Assembly (NCBI GenBank): GCA_900540045.1
Contig: UQEF01000037.1
Coordinates: forward strand, 1 to 25,803
From: an uncultured Eubacteriales bacterium
GTDB taxonomy: Bacteria; Bacillota; Clostridia; Christensenellales; Aristaeellaceae
Length of the DNA: 25,803 bases
Direction: 5' to 3'
Shown here: positions 7,767 through 16,020 of the stretch, piece by piece
Position numbering within the stretch: the stretch's first letter is position 1
Layout: the number at the start of each line of letters is the position of its first letter
The notes under the pieces: generated by a model
Seen by the model: only the letters and a program-made list of their open reading frames with translations
Told to the model about the DNA's origin: nothing
Databases searched by the model: none
Translations under genes and position numbers: made by a program

Positions 7767-8527
7767 TGGAACCCCTGCTGAAAATCGAGGGCCTCAGCAA
7801 GCGCTATCCCGGCTTTTGCCTCGACGGGGTCAGCTTCTCCCTTGCTCCCGGACGCATCATGGGCCTGATCGGCAAAAACGGGGCCGGAAAAAGCACGACC
7901 CTGAAAGCGATGCTCAACATGGTATCGCCGCAGAGCGGCCGCGTGACGATGTTCGGCCGGGACTTTTACCGGCACGAAGAAGCCTGCAGGCAGCGCGTGG
8001 GCGTCGTCTTTGGCGGGATTGACTTTTATCCGCTCAAAAGGCTCTCCACGATCACGGCGGTCACCCGCAGGTTTTTTGCCGGCTGGGACGAGGAGCGGCA
8101 CAGGTCGTATCTCTGGCGTTTTTCGCTGGATGAAAGCAGGAAATTCAAGGAGCTCTCAAACGGCATGAAGGTGAAATATCTGCTGGCGCTGGCCCTGTCC
8201 CACCACGCCGAACTGCTCATCCTGGATGAGCCGGCCTCCGGCCTGGACCCGGTATCCCGGCAGGAGCTGACGCACATCTTCCGGCACATCGTGAAAGCGG
8301 AAGGCTGCTCCATCCTGTTTTCCACCCATATCACCTCGGATCTGGACCGGTGCGCCGACGATATCACCTACATTCACAATGGGCGGGTGCTTCAAAGCGC
8401 TGACAGAGAGACCTTTCTGCGCTCCTTCGACCATCTGAAGACGCCGGAGGAGACAGGGCCGCTCCCCCTTGAGGAAATCATGCTGCGCACGGAAAGGAGC
8501 GAATGGGATGACGACGCTGCTCGCTAA
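7763..8527 (+). CDS. ABC transporter ATP-binding protein (export type)
   Basis: The 254-residue nucleotide-binding subunit has Walker A GKNGAGKST (37-45), a degenerate signature LSNGM (131-135), Walker B LLILDE (151-156), D-loop SGLD and the switch His in FSTHI (189). The Q-loop Gln is not obvious (VGVVFGG). It resembles the YtrB/YhcH/BcrA group, which drives two-component ABC-2 exporters for lipids, cell-wall metabolites or antimicrobial peptides. The GGAGGGGG ribosome site lies inside the regulator gene, and the start overlaps its stop; ATG 7766 is an alternative start. The 3' end overlaps the permease gene by 20 bp. Substrate unknown. Confidence 0.9.
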   Translation: MMEPLLKIEGLSKRYPGFCLDGVSFSLAPGRIMGLIGKNGAGKSTTLKAMLNMVSPQSGRVTMFGRDFYRHEEACRQRVGVVFGGIDFYPLKRLSTITAVTRRFFAGWDEERHRSYLWRFSLDESRKFKELSNGMKVKYLLALALSHHAELLILDEPASGLDPVSRQELTHIFRHIVKAEGCSILFSTHITSDLDRCADDITYIHNGRVLQSADRETFLRSFDHLKTPEETGPLPLEEIMLRTERSEWDDDAAR

Positions 8528-9143
8528 GGAAATCAGGCTTTGCGCCCATCCGACCTCGGTGGTGTTCGCGTTTCTGGGCTGTCTGGTGCTGGTGCCGGCC
8601 TACCCCTACAGCGTGATCTTTCTCTTCGGCTGCCTCGCGCCCTACATCACCTTCGTCAATGCGCGGGAGACCAACGACGCCTGGTACACGGCCACGCTTC
8701 CCGTGACCAAGCGGGAGATGGTCAGGGCCAAATGCCTGCTGACCGTCTCGTTTCAGCTGTTTCAGCTGCTCTTCTCCGTCCCCTTCGCGCTGCTGCGCAG
8801 GGCGCTGGGCGTCCCCAACAACCCTGTTGGCCTCGACGCGACGCTCGCCTGGTACGGCCTTGGACTGATGATCTATGCCGTTTTTGACCTGGTCTTTCTT
8901 CCTGCGTTCTACAAAAGCGGATACAAGGCGGGAAAGGCCTTTGTTACGGCTTCGGTTCCCCTCCTGCTGGGGATGATCGCGGCGGAAAGCACCGCCCATA
9001 TCCCGGCGCTTGCCTGGATGGACAGCGATGAGCACTGGCGGAGGCAGCTGCCGGTGCTGGCGGCGGGCATGGCCTGTTACGCGGCCTTTCTGCCGCTGGC
9101 ATACAGAAGGTCGGCCAAACGCTTTGAACGGGTGGATCTGTAG
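8508..9143 (+). CDS. ABC-2 type permease subunit
   Basis: The 211-residue hydrophobic protein has about six predicted membrane segments: VVFAFLGCLVLVPAY, YSVIFLFGCLAPYI, FQLLFSVPFALL, LGLMIYAVFDLVFL, PLLLGMIAAES and LAAGMACYAAFLPL. The stretch NDAWYTATLPVTKREMVRAK is typical of the ABC2_membrane_5 family. I chose ATG 8508 because it follows AAAGGAGCGA, giving a 20-bp overlap with the ATPase gene; a longer frame starting at 8469 has no membrane or family character in its extra residues. It pairs with the preceding ATPase as a homodimeric exporter. Substrate unknown. Confidence 0.88.
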   Translation: MTTLLAKEIRLCAHPTSVVFAFLGCLVLVPAYPYSVIFLFGCLAPYITFVNARETNDAWYTATLPVTKREMVRAKCLLTVSFQLFQLLFSVPFALLRRALGVPNNPVGLDATLAWYGLGLMIYAVFDLVFLPAFYKSGYKAGKAFVTASVPLLLGMIAAESTAHIPALAWMDSDEHWRRQLPVLAAGMACYAAFLPLAYRRSAKRFERVDL

Positions 9144-9549
9144 GACAGGACGGCCTGAAAGCACCCGCAACACAGAGGCGGGAAGAAGGGCCGGCGAGCG
9201 CACGGAGACGTGAAAACAGCCCCTTTGCCTGCGGATCAGACCGCGGGCTGGGGGAGAATGGCCGAAGCCACCGCACATGACGGAATGCATTTGGAGGGCC
9301 GCGCCCTCCCGGTCTCCCCACGGGAAAAGCCCTCGAGCTGTGAGCTTCGAGGGCTTTTTGGGGGCCGCAACAGGGATTGCCATGCAGCCGGAACGACGCG
9401 TCCATCCGGATGCGAGGCTCAGCCGGTCCGCTTTCAGGCAGGAGACGGCCCTCCGATCCGGCATGGACGCGGCCGGTGATCGCAGAGGAAGCGCCCGGCC
9501 GGGCGTCCGGCGGCAGAGGGCCGTCCTTTGAGGAAAAGCGTACCTGCCG
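9144..9549. other. Convergent intergenic region, no gene seen
   Basis: About 400 bp separate the permease and the GH3 gene, which converge. The only clear element is the bidirectional terminator at 9325-9359; a small GGAGGG/CCCTCC hairpin lies just before it near 9294. Open frames here on both strands show low-complexity translations rich in Arg, Pro and Gly with no family motif, and I reject them as genes. Confidence 0.6.
9325..9359. terminator. Bidirectional terminator between permease and GH3 genes
   Basis: AAAAGCCCTCGAGCT and AGCTTCGAGGGCTTTTT form a stem of about 15 bp with one bulged T and a 3-nt loop. U-runs occur on both strands. Confidence 0.85.
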
Positions 9550-11805
9550 TTACTTCAGCTGTTGCGCAAGCGCTTCAAGCTGCTCGTAGCTGATTTGTCC
9601 GCCGGAAAAGCTCACCAGGCCGCGAAGCGGCATGTATTGCAGCATGGCTTCCAGCATCTGGTTTGAGATGGCTCCTTCTTCGCCGTCGGAAGTTCCGCCC
9701 AGTCCGCCTGCCATCTGATGGAGCAAAGGCTGAAGAACAGCCCGGTTTTCCTCGTTTTTCATCAGGTCCATGAAGATGGAATTGACCGTGCGCTTCTGGG
9801 GCTGAGCCTCCATGCCCTCCACATACACCTCGGCAGACAGGGCGATATCGCGGCTGGAACGGCCGATTTCAATGCGGAAGATTCCGCTTTCCACGCGCCA
9901 GTCGTTAAGGCCGGTATCCCAGAAGGCAAAGGCCCGCTTGCTCAGCTCAAAGGATACCGTCCGGCGCTCTCCGGGCATCAGCAGAATTTTCTCAAAGCCT
10001 TTCAATTCACGGACAGGGCGGAATACACTGCTTTCCGGATCGCCCACATACAGCTCAACGACCTCTTTGCCCGCCACGCTGCCTGTGTTGGTCACATCCA
10101 CGCTGACGGTAAGGGTATCGCTGTCTTTGATGCGCGGGCTGCTCAGGCGCAGGTTGTCATAGGCAAAGGTGGTATAGCTCAGACCAAAGCCAAAGGGGAA
10201 GCAGACCTCCATCTTCTTCTTGTCATAATAGCGGTACCCCACGAAAATTCCTTCCTGATAGACCGCCACGTCCCCCTCGCCGCCGTAGCTGAGATAGCTG
10301 GGGTTGTCCTCCAGCCGGTAGGGGAAGCTCTCCGGCAGCCTGCCGGAGGGATTGACCTTGCCATAGAGCACGTCGCAGGTGGCCCCGCCGACGGCCTGGC
10401 CGCCCAAATAGGCCTCGATGACCGCCTTGACCTTGTCCAGCCAGGGCATTTCCACCGGGGAACCGTTATAGAGAACGACGATGACATTGGGATTGACGGC
10501 CGCCACGCGCTCGATCAGCTCGTTTTGACAGCGGGGCATGCGCATGTGCGGGCGGTCATAGCCCTCGCTTTCAAACGCGTCGGGCAATCCCGCCACGATC
10601 ACGGCCTTGCCGCAGGCGCGCGCCGCCTCGACGGCTTCGGCGATCAGCGCTTCATCGGGCGTCTCGTCGAGAACGTCATACCCCTGGGCATAGCGCACGG
10701 CGCTGTTGCCGGACAGCGCGTCCATCAGGCTTTCGACCCGGAAGCTGTTTACATGGGAACTTCCGCCGCCCTGATAACGCGGCGAGCGCGCAAATTTGCC
10801 GATGACCGCCACGCTTTCCGACTCGGAGAGCGGAAGCACGCCGTCCTCGTTTTTGAGCAGGACCATGCATTCCGCCGCAAGGGTGCGCGCAAGCGCGTGC
10901 TGGGCCTCCATGTCCCAGGGCGTGTCCGGCCGGGCGTGATCCCAGTAGCGCTTGTGAATGGTGAGGATTCGCTCCACCGCGAGGTCAACGTCCTTTTCAT
11001 CCAGCAGGCCCGCACGAACGGCCTTCACCACCCTCAGGTCATTGGAGCCGCCAGAGGAGGGCATCTCAAGATCCAGGCCCGCGTGGACCGCCTTCACCCG
11101 GTCGCTCACGGCGCCCCAGTCGCTCATCACATATCCGTCAAAGCCCCATTCGTCGCGCAGCAGCCGGGTCAGCAGCTCGCGGTTTTGGGACGCGAATTCT
11201 CCGTTGACCCGATTGTAGGAACACATCACCGTCCAGGCCTTTCCGTTTTTGACGGCGCTTTCAAAGGCGGGCAGGTAGATCTCGCGCAGGGTGCGCTCGT
11301 CCACGCGCGCATCGGAGGACATGCGGCGGTGCTCCTGGCTGTTGGCGGCAAAATGCTTTACGCTCACGCCGATCTGGTGGCTCTGGATGCCCTGGATCAG
11401 ACTGGTGGACAGTTCGGCCGCCAGGTAGGGGTCCTCGCTGAAATACTCGAAATTGCGGCCGCAGAGGGGCGAACGCTTGATGTTGACCGCCGGACCGAGA
11501 TTGATGGCCACCTGCTCGTGCTGGCAGGCAACGCCCAGACAGTCGCCGATCTGACGCAGCAGGCTGCGGTCAAAGCTGGCCGCGCTGGCGCAGGCAGCCG
11601 GAAAGCAGACGGCTTTGATGCTTTCGTTAACGCCGAGGTGGTCGGCGCCCGCGTCCTGCTTGCGCAGGCCATGGGGGCCGTCGCTGACCATTACGCTGCC
11701 AATGCCCAGGCGCTCCACGGGCTTGGTGTGCCAGAAATCCAGGCCACTGAGCAGGGACGCCTTTTCCTCCAGCGTCATTTGGGCGATGATTTCTTGAATT
11801 TCCAT
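9550..11805 (-). CDS. Glycoside hydrolase family 3 beta-glycosidase
   Basis: The 751-residue enzyme is intact and has no signal peptide, so it acts in the cytoplasm on imported beta-glycosides. The N-terminal barrel (residues about 1-290) has SDGPHGLR (41-48), the KHFAAN loop (150-155) and the nucleophile Asp229 in VMSDWG. The GH3 C-terminal sandwich (about 310-560) has an ESEGYDRP loop where the acid/base Glu is expected. A fibronectin-like domain follows (GKEVVELYVGD), then an extra helical tail of about 80 residues, as in clostridial thermostable beta-glucosidase B types. The start ATG at 11805 follows AAAGGGG; the open frame continues upstream into the broken racemase gene, but that extension is unrelated. 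It is the last gene of a minus-strand sugar-type operon whose other members are fragments. Beta-glucosidase is the likeliest activity; xylosidase is possible. Confidence 0.92.
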   Translation of the reverse strand: MEIQEIIAQMTLEEKASLLSGLDFWHTKPVERLGIGSVMVSDGPHGLRKQDAGADHLGVNESIKAVCFPAACASAASFDRSLLRQIGDCLGVACQHEQVAINLGPAVNIKRSPLCGRNFEYFSEDPYLAAELSTSLIQGIQSHQIGVSVKHFAANSQEHRRMSSDARVDERTLREIYLPAFESAVKNGKAWTVMCSYNRVNGEFASQNRELLTRLLRDEWGFDGYVMSDWGAVSDRVKAVHAGLDLEMPSSGGSNDLRVVKAVRAGLLDEKDVDLAVERILTIHKRYWDHARPDTPWDMEAQHALARTLAAECMVLLKNEDGVLPLSESESVAVIGKFARSPRYQGGGSSHVNSFRVESLMDALSGNSAVRYAQGYDVLDETPDEALIAEAVEAARACGKAVIVAGLPDAFESEGYDRPHMRMPRCQNELIERVAAVNPNVIVVLYNGSPVEMPWLDKVKAVIEAYLGGQAVGGATCDVLYGKVNPSGRLPESFPYRLEDNPSYLSYGGEGDVAVYQEGIFVGYRYYDKKKMEVCFPFGFGLSYTTFAYDNLRLSSPRIKDSDTLTVSVDVTNTGSVAGKEVVELYVGDPESSVFRPVRELKGFEKILLMPGERRTVSFELSKRAFAFWDTGLNDWRVESGIFRIEIGRSSRDIALSAEVYVEGMEAQPQKRTVNSIFMDLMKNEENRAVLQPLLHQMAGGLGGTSDGEEGAISNQMLEAMLQYMPLRGLVSFSGGQISYEQLEALAQQLK

Positions 11806-11900
11806 ACGTTTCCCCTTTCCGCCGAGATCAATGGCGCAAGCTTTTGTGTATGTGAAGTTCGATCTGCGCGGGAACGTTTCCTTCCCGCACGGGAGAAGGT

Positions 11901-12008
11901 TTATGCTTTGCCCAGCGCATTGCGTACCTTTTGCGCGATGTCCTTTTCCGAAATGCCGTAATGCTCCACGAGCTGCGCATAGGTGCCGCTGCTGGTATAC
12001 AGGCGCAT
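11901..12008 (-). pseudogene. Transketolase-like C-terminal fragment
   Basis: In the frame ending at the TAA at 11901-11903, about 35 residues (SSGTYAQLVEHYGISEKD and then IAQKVRNALGKA) look like the extreme C-terminus of a transketolase C-terminal subunit, whose usual ending has a G(T/S)-x-E-LL--YG(L/I)-x--I pattern. Nothing of the rest of the gene is present. It directly abuts the racemase fragment in another frame, sharing a few bases around 11999-12008. Assignment rests on one short motif; it could be another thiamin-enzyme tail. Confidence 0.45.
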
Positions 12009-12222
12009 ACGATGGCATCCGTACCCGCAGCGGCGCTTCCAAACCGATACACAGCCGGCGCCGCACGGCGGGGGTGATTTCCCCGGCGCGGATGATGTCG
12101 CCCACCAGGCCGCTGTCGGCGATGTGCACGGTTTCCACACCGGGCAGCCGTTCGGCGGCAAGCTTGCGGGTGGTCTCCACCAGCCCGCCCATGGAGGTGT
12201 AGACAAACGCAATCTTTTTCAT
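11999..12222 (-). pseudogene. Aspartate/glutamate racemase-family 5' fragment with a frameshift
   Basis: The start MKKIAFVYTSMGGLVETTRK and IADSGLVGDIIRAGEITPAVRRRL are typical of the N-terminus of Asp/Glu/hydantoin racemase-family proteins. Near 12045-12055 one base is missing; the next frame resumes with SAAAGTDAIVCAC, the expected catalytic-Cys strand of this family. The sequence then jumps into the transketolase-like tail at about 12000. Only about 75 of the usual 220 or so residues survive. The ATG overlaps the stop of the dehydrogenase fragment (ATGA), showing that the two genes were once coupled in one operon. Confidence 0.65.
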
Positions 12223-12650
12223 GGCTCTTCCTCCAGCAAAATCACAACTTTGCCCAGATCGTCGCGTCCGCTCTGGGCCATTTCCATGGCCTCCTGCGCG
12301 CGGGAGAAGGGGTAGGTATGGCTGATGAGGCGCTTGATCTGGGGCAGATGCTTTTCAAAATCGGCAATAACCCCCGGAAACTTGTGGGATTCCAGACGCG
12401 ACCCCACCACATTGAGCTCCTTGCGGCCGATGAGAACCGTGGGCACCGATGCGGGCGTGTCCGTGTAGCCCATGGGCACCACCACGCCCGCCTGCGAGGT
12501 GACGCGCAGCGCCTGTTCAAAGGTCTGAGGCAGACCGGCGCAGTCAATGGTCACGTTCGGGCCTTCGCCGTCGGTAAGCTCCTTCAGGCGCGCTTCGACA
12601 TCCTCCTCGCGCGCGTTGATGGTGATGGCGCCCAGCTCGCCCATGACCAA
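12219..12650 (-). pseudogene. Zinc-type (MDR) alcohol/polyol dehydrogenase, C-terminal fragment
   Basis: About 143 residues match the second half of medium-chain dehydrogenases: ELGAITINAREEDVEARLKEL, GPNVTIDCAGLPQTFEQAL and the C-terminal DLGKVVILL (shown here as separate motifs). The zinc-binding N-terminal domain and the GxGxxG of the nucleotide fold, which should precede ELGA, are absent. Upstream of about residue 3 the frame stays open to a TAA at 12723-12725 but reads as unrelated sequence (NTTGFFSSYGSQTGNSS). The usual length is about 340 residues, so 60 percent is missing. TTG 12650 or ATG 12644 could start a short protein, but it could not be an active dehydrogenase. Confidence 0.75.
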
Positions 12651-12768
12651 AACAAACGGCGAGGAATTGCCCGTCTGGGAGCCGTATGAGGAGAAGAAGC
12701 CCGTCGTGTTAGGGGGCCCCGCTTATTGCGCCCGATGGAATCGTCCGGACCGGAGGCGCTGCTTATGA
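12649..12768 (+). pseudogene. Possible type-B carboxylesterase C-terminal fragment
   Basis: On the plus strand the frame reading TNGEELPVWEPYEEKKPVVL resembles the G-LP-W--Y------V(V/M) tail seen near the C-terminus of type-B carboxylesterases (pnbA type). The frame then drifts into unrelated residues and stops at 12766-12768. It lies head to tail against the dehydrogenase fragment, with the junction near 12640-12655. The call rests on about 20 residues and is tentative. Confidence 0.35.
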
Positions 12769-12804
12769 CCTGCATACACAATGAGATCTATCCAAACGAA
12801 AGCA

Positions 12805-12833
12805 TTGACGCTAAAATGTCATTATGATATATA
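12805..12833 (+). promoter_or_regulatory. Promoter for the glycine-rich surface protein gene
   Basis: TTGACG (12805-12810), a 17-bp spacer and TATATA (12828-12833) lie about 55 bp before the start codon at 12890. The region is AT-rich compared with its flanks. Confidence 0.65.
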
Positions 12834-12889
12834 TGTAAAGATGCATTCTGCTGCCAGGCGGGCAGTTTTACGCTGGGAGGAAGGTTTGG

Positions 12890-14666
12890 ATGGCAATGAG
12901 AAAGTGCCTGATGGTTCTGGTGATCCTGTCGGTGCTTTTTGCGCAAATGCCCGTTGCGGCGTTTGCGGCAGGAGCCGATCTTACCGTCATTGCGGAAAAT
13001 GGAGAGGACGGGGAAAAGGGGCAGGATCAAACGCAAAAAGCAGAAAATGGCGAAAATGGCGAAAATGGCGGGAACGGAGGCAAAGCGACCATTTCCCACG
13101 ACGGGAAACGCGGCAGTAACGGCGCGGTCGGGACCCGCGGCGCCGATCAGTAGAAGGCCGCGGACGGAAGGGACGGCGCGGACGGGCAGCCGCTTTCGCT
13201 GGAGTTGTCTGACGAGAGCTTCGGCGTCATTACCGTTACAGGCGGGAACGGCGGTGAAGGGGGCAACGGCGGCCATGGCGGCGATGGCGGCAACGGAGGA
13301 AACGGCGGCCGCGGCGGGAACGGCGGCGATGCGGTTTTTTTGCCGTTTCATGTAAGCGGTGATGGCGGTAACGGCGGGACTGGCGGAAAGGGCGGCCGGG
13401 GCGGCGACGGCGGCGATGGCGGCGACGGCGGCGACGGCGGCGACGGCGGAAACGCTTCTCTCAGGCTGACGTCAGACTATGTTTTTGCAGACGGGGTCAC
13501 GATCGCTTCCGGAACGCAGATCAAGTATACATCCGCGTGGTATGGTACAGGCGGCGACAGCGGCCGTGGCGGGACTGGCGGTCACTGAGGTTCCAGCGGA
13601 GCAAACGACATGGGAGCCATAGCGGGCGGTGAAATGGGCCATCCTCCCACCACGCAGGGAGACTATGACGTCGATCCGGACCCGGGATATAATACCGGCA
13701 TGGCGACCGGAAGCGGCGGCGCTGAGCATTTCGGCGGCGCGGGCGGAAAAGGCGGAATCATCAGGGATTCATTATCCTGGGACACCGGAAATGGCGGAAA
13801 CGGCGGCGATGGCGGCGTCGGCGGCGCGGGCGGAAACGGCGGCGCGCCGGGCAAGGTCGGCCATGGCGGCGATGCCACCTTCACAATGGAGGGGACGCTT
13901 TGCACTCCGGTGCTGACCATCACGGGGAAGGCGGGAAATGTCAGCGTATCGATCGGGCGCTCTTTGCCGAGGAAAATACGACGGTCAACCTCACCGCCCT
14001 GGCGCCTGACGATACGGGCAAGGTGGCAGAGATGAGCGTGTCCATCGGAACGCTCTATGTGGAGGGAAAGACGACGCTCAACCTCAGCGGAATGCCTGAG
14101 GGCAGCGTCGTGATTGACCGGGTCGTGATGCCGGCCAACAGCCTGCTCACGATCACGCGAAACGGCGGGGCCAAGGTCACGATCCACGAGCTCTATACCA
14201 CGCAGTCCTCCCTGATTATTGGCATGGATCATGCTGTGCTCACAAATGGCGTGACGGTTTATGAACCGATCGTTGAGGTGACGGAGGTAGAGCGCTTAAG
14301 CCACTCCGAGGCAACGGTCACATTCACCAGCGATGAGCCGGCAGCTATTATTATCTGGTGATGGACCGGTGGCTGGAAGCTCCGCAGATCGATACTTCGG
14401 GAGAGGGAGAGCCGTGCATCGCAAATGAGGAGATCACCCTTGAGCTGACCGGGCTTCCCAGAGGCAGGCAGTATGTGTATATCGTGGTAAAAGACCCCAT
14501 GGACGCGATGAGCGATCCGGTCATGATCGCCATTCCCGCCTATCCCGATCCGCCCCGGACGGGCGACGGCAGCCAGCCGGGATGGTGGGCGGCGCTGATG
14601 GTCGTGAGCCTCTGCGGCCTGACGGCGCTGATGGTAAGCCGCCGCAGGCAAGTCAGGTCCAGGTGA
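12890..14666 (+). pseudogene. Glycine-rich, sortase-type surface protein gene, broken by two stops and two frameshifts
   Basis: A GGGAGGAAGG ribosome site precedes ATG 12890. The product would open with a signal peptide (KCLMVLVILSVLFAQMPVAAFA). Long runs of GGNGG/GGDGG collagen-like or PGRS-like triplets follow (about 13240-13450 and 13790-13875). A beta-repeat region then contains SVSIG twice, then a fibronectin-like segment. The end is a classic wall-sorting tail: PPRTGD, a hydrophobic span WWAALMVVSLCGLTALMV and SRRRQ. The first frame is interrupted in phase by TAG (13151-13153) and TGA (13586-13588). One-base losses near 13955 and 14341 then shift it twice. All four pieces join sensibly when corrected, so this is one gene of about 590 codons. 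A surface role is inferred. Recoding of both stops seems unlikely; decay or sequence error is likelier. Confidence 0.78.
13240..13453 (+). repeat. GGCGGNGATGGCGGC-type triplet tract coding Gly-Gly-Asp/Asn
   Basis: Short tandem units of 6-9 bp (GGCGGCGAT, GGCGGAAAC and variants) encode Gly-Gly-Asn and Gly-Gly-Asp. A second, shorter tract lies at 13790-13875. They are coding low-complexity repeats, prone to slippage and to assembly error. Confidence 0.85.
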
Positions 14667-14691
14667 GCGGCACCCCCAAAAAAGAACAGAC

Positions 14692-14733
14692 AAGCGCCCA
14701 TGCCGGGACTTTGTTCCAGGCATGGGCGCTTTT
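14692..14733 (+). terminator. Terminator after the glycine-rich gene
   Basis: AAGCGCCCATGCC and GGCATGGGCGCTTTT form a 12-13 bp stem with a 14-nt loop and a TTTT tail, 26 bases after the final stop. Confidence 0.88.
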
Positions 14734-15042
14734 CCAGCCGCTTTGGCGGCCTCCGGATTTGCTGTTTTGCCGGTGATGGGGGAGAGCCCGCAAGGGTCAG
14801 GGCCTCCGAGCATATGGGACGAGCGGATGGATTCCGGCATAGTCAACGCGGGCCGAAGGGAGCATAAGAAAACGGGATTGCAAGCGCTTCCCCGGATCAC
14901 AAGGGAAAAAACGCACCTGCCGGGGGAAAACCCCGTCGCCCGTCTCCGCACGCTGTGGGCGCCCTTTGCCGCTGATTGCTCTTTTCTATTGCAGGAAGCG
15001 GGACTTCCCGATGATGGGAAGTCCCGCTTCCTGACCCTATCC
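14734..15042. other. Intergenic region between convergent genes
   Basis: No gene is apparent. It holds a strong hairpin at 14992-15033. A sequence near 14878-14891 (TTGCAAGCGCTTCC) resembles a CcpA cre box but is not placed at any promoter I can see, so I do not call it. Confidence 0.5.
14992..15033. terminator. 18-bp perfect hairpin downstream of the hydroxyacid dehydrogenase
   Basis: CAGGAAGCGGGACTTCCC and its exact reverse complement flank a 6-nt loop, just past the stop codon of the minus-strand dehydrogenase gene. Neither side has a U-tract, so it may end or protect the 3' end of the transcript rather than act as a canonical terminator. Confidence 0.55.
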
Positions 15043-15993
15043 TTACAGTTGAACGACGTTGACCGGCTGGCCTTTGAGAAAGGCATTCAGGTTGTCAAAA
15101 ACAATCTGGGCCCGCAGCGCCATGGATTCTTCCGAGGCGAAAGCCACATGCGGGGTCACCAGCGTGTTGGGCGTATGAAGCAGCGGATGATCCAGCGGCA
15201 GCGGGGGTTCCGTCTCAAAAACGTCAATGCCCGCGCCTCCCAGCTTGCCGCTATGCAAAGCGTCCGCCAGGGCCTGCGAATCAACCACCGGGCCACGGGC
15301 CAGGTTAAGCAGCAGCGCGCCATCCTTCATCTGCGAAAGGGTCTGGGCGCAAATCAGGCCGCGGGTAGAGGCGTTAAGCGGGCAGTGAAGCGTTACGATA
15401 TCCGCATCGGCCAGCAGCCGGGAAAGGGGCATGCACTCGATTCCGTCCAGCTCCCCGCTCTGATGCGACGGGCTGGTACCGATGACCCTGCACCCGAAGG
15501 CCTGGCAAAGGCGCGCGGTCGTTCTTCCGATTTTCCCCAGCCCAACAATGCCGACGGTCTTTCCCTTCAGCTCGCGCCCCACCAGGCCGGTCTTGTCGCT
15601 GCCCGCGCGGCAGCGCGCCTCTACCTGCGGCACGTTGCGCAAAAGGGAAAGCATCATTTCGATGGCCAGTTCCGCAACCGCCTGATTGGAATATCCGCTG
15701 GCGTTGCTCACCACGGCCCCGGCCGCCTTGGCCGCCGCCAGGTCCACATGGTCCACGCCGGTAAACGCAACATCAATAAACCGCAAATGACGGCAAGCGC
15801 TCAGCGCTGCGCCCGGCATGGGCATGTTGGCCAGAATCACCACGTCCGCATCGCGGATTTCATCGCTCAGAGCCGCAACATCGGTGGTCTTTGCATAAGC
15901 GGTGAAGGTATGTCCCGCCGCCGTGAGGGGAGCGGTGTACTGGTCCAGCAACGCCTGCGGAATGCCCAGGCTTTCGGTTAATACGATCTTCAT
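15043..15993 (-). CDS. D-isomer-specific 2-hydroxyacid dehydrogenase
   Basis: This 316-residue NAD(P)-dependent enzyme interconverts a 2-keto acid and a D-2-hydroxy acid. The nucleotide-binding motif is GLGKIG (151-156). The catalytic triad is complete: Arg233 in LARGPVVD, Glu262 in DVFETEPPL and His282 in TPHVAFAS. The N-terminal part forms the split substrate domain. Length and layout are normal for the family (SerA/GyaR/LdhA relatives); the lack of an ACT domain argues against a regulated SerA. It starts 27 bp after the stop of the M19-like gene with a GAGAAGGAGG site, so the two are co-transcribed. This suggests that it processes a keto acid from the breakdown of the dipeptidase product. 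The substrate cannot be named. Confidence 0.9.
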   Translation of the reverse strand: MKIVLTESLGIPQALLDQYTAPLTAAGHTFTAYAKTTDVAALSDEIRDADVVILANMPMPGAALSACRHLRFIDVAFTGVDHVDLAAAKAAGAVVSNASGYSNQAVAELAIEMMLSLLRNVPQVEARCRAGSDKTGLVGRELKGKTVGIVGLGKIGRTTARLCQAFGCRVIGTSPSHQSGELDGIECMPLSRLLADADIVTLHCPLNASTRGLICAQTLSQMKDGALLLNLARGPVVDSQALADALHSGKLGGAGIDVFETEPPLPLDHPLLHTPNTLVTPHVAFASEESMALRAQIVFDNLNAFLKGQPVNVVQL

Positions 15994-16020
15994 TCTGCTG
16001 CCTCCTTCTCTTAAAACGGC

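Noticed and set aside
9718..11961. Long open frame on the plus strand opposite the GH3 gene
   Set aside because: It is the antisense shadow of a GC-rich GH3 gene; its translation is low-complexity, with no family motif, while the minus strand has complete GH3 catalytic motifs.
13240..13453. GGC-rich tract considered as a non-coding microsatellite
   Set aside because: It keeps frame with a signal peptide upstream and wall-sorting tail downstream and encodes regular Gly-Gly-Asn/Asp, so it is coding repeat.
14878..14891. Sequence resembling a CcpA cre site (TTGCAAGCGCTTCC)
   Set aside because: One consensus position fails and no promoter or start codon lies nearby in a useful position.
14722..15981. 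419-residue open frame on the plus strand over the hydroxyacid dehydrogenase
   Set aside because: The minus strand encodes a complete dehydrogenase with its Arg/Glu/His triad; the plus-strand frame is a GC-driven shadow.
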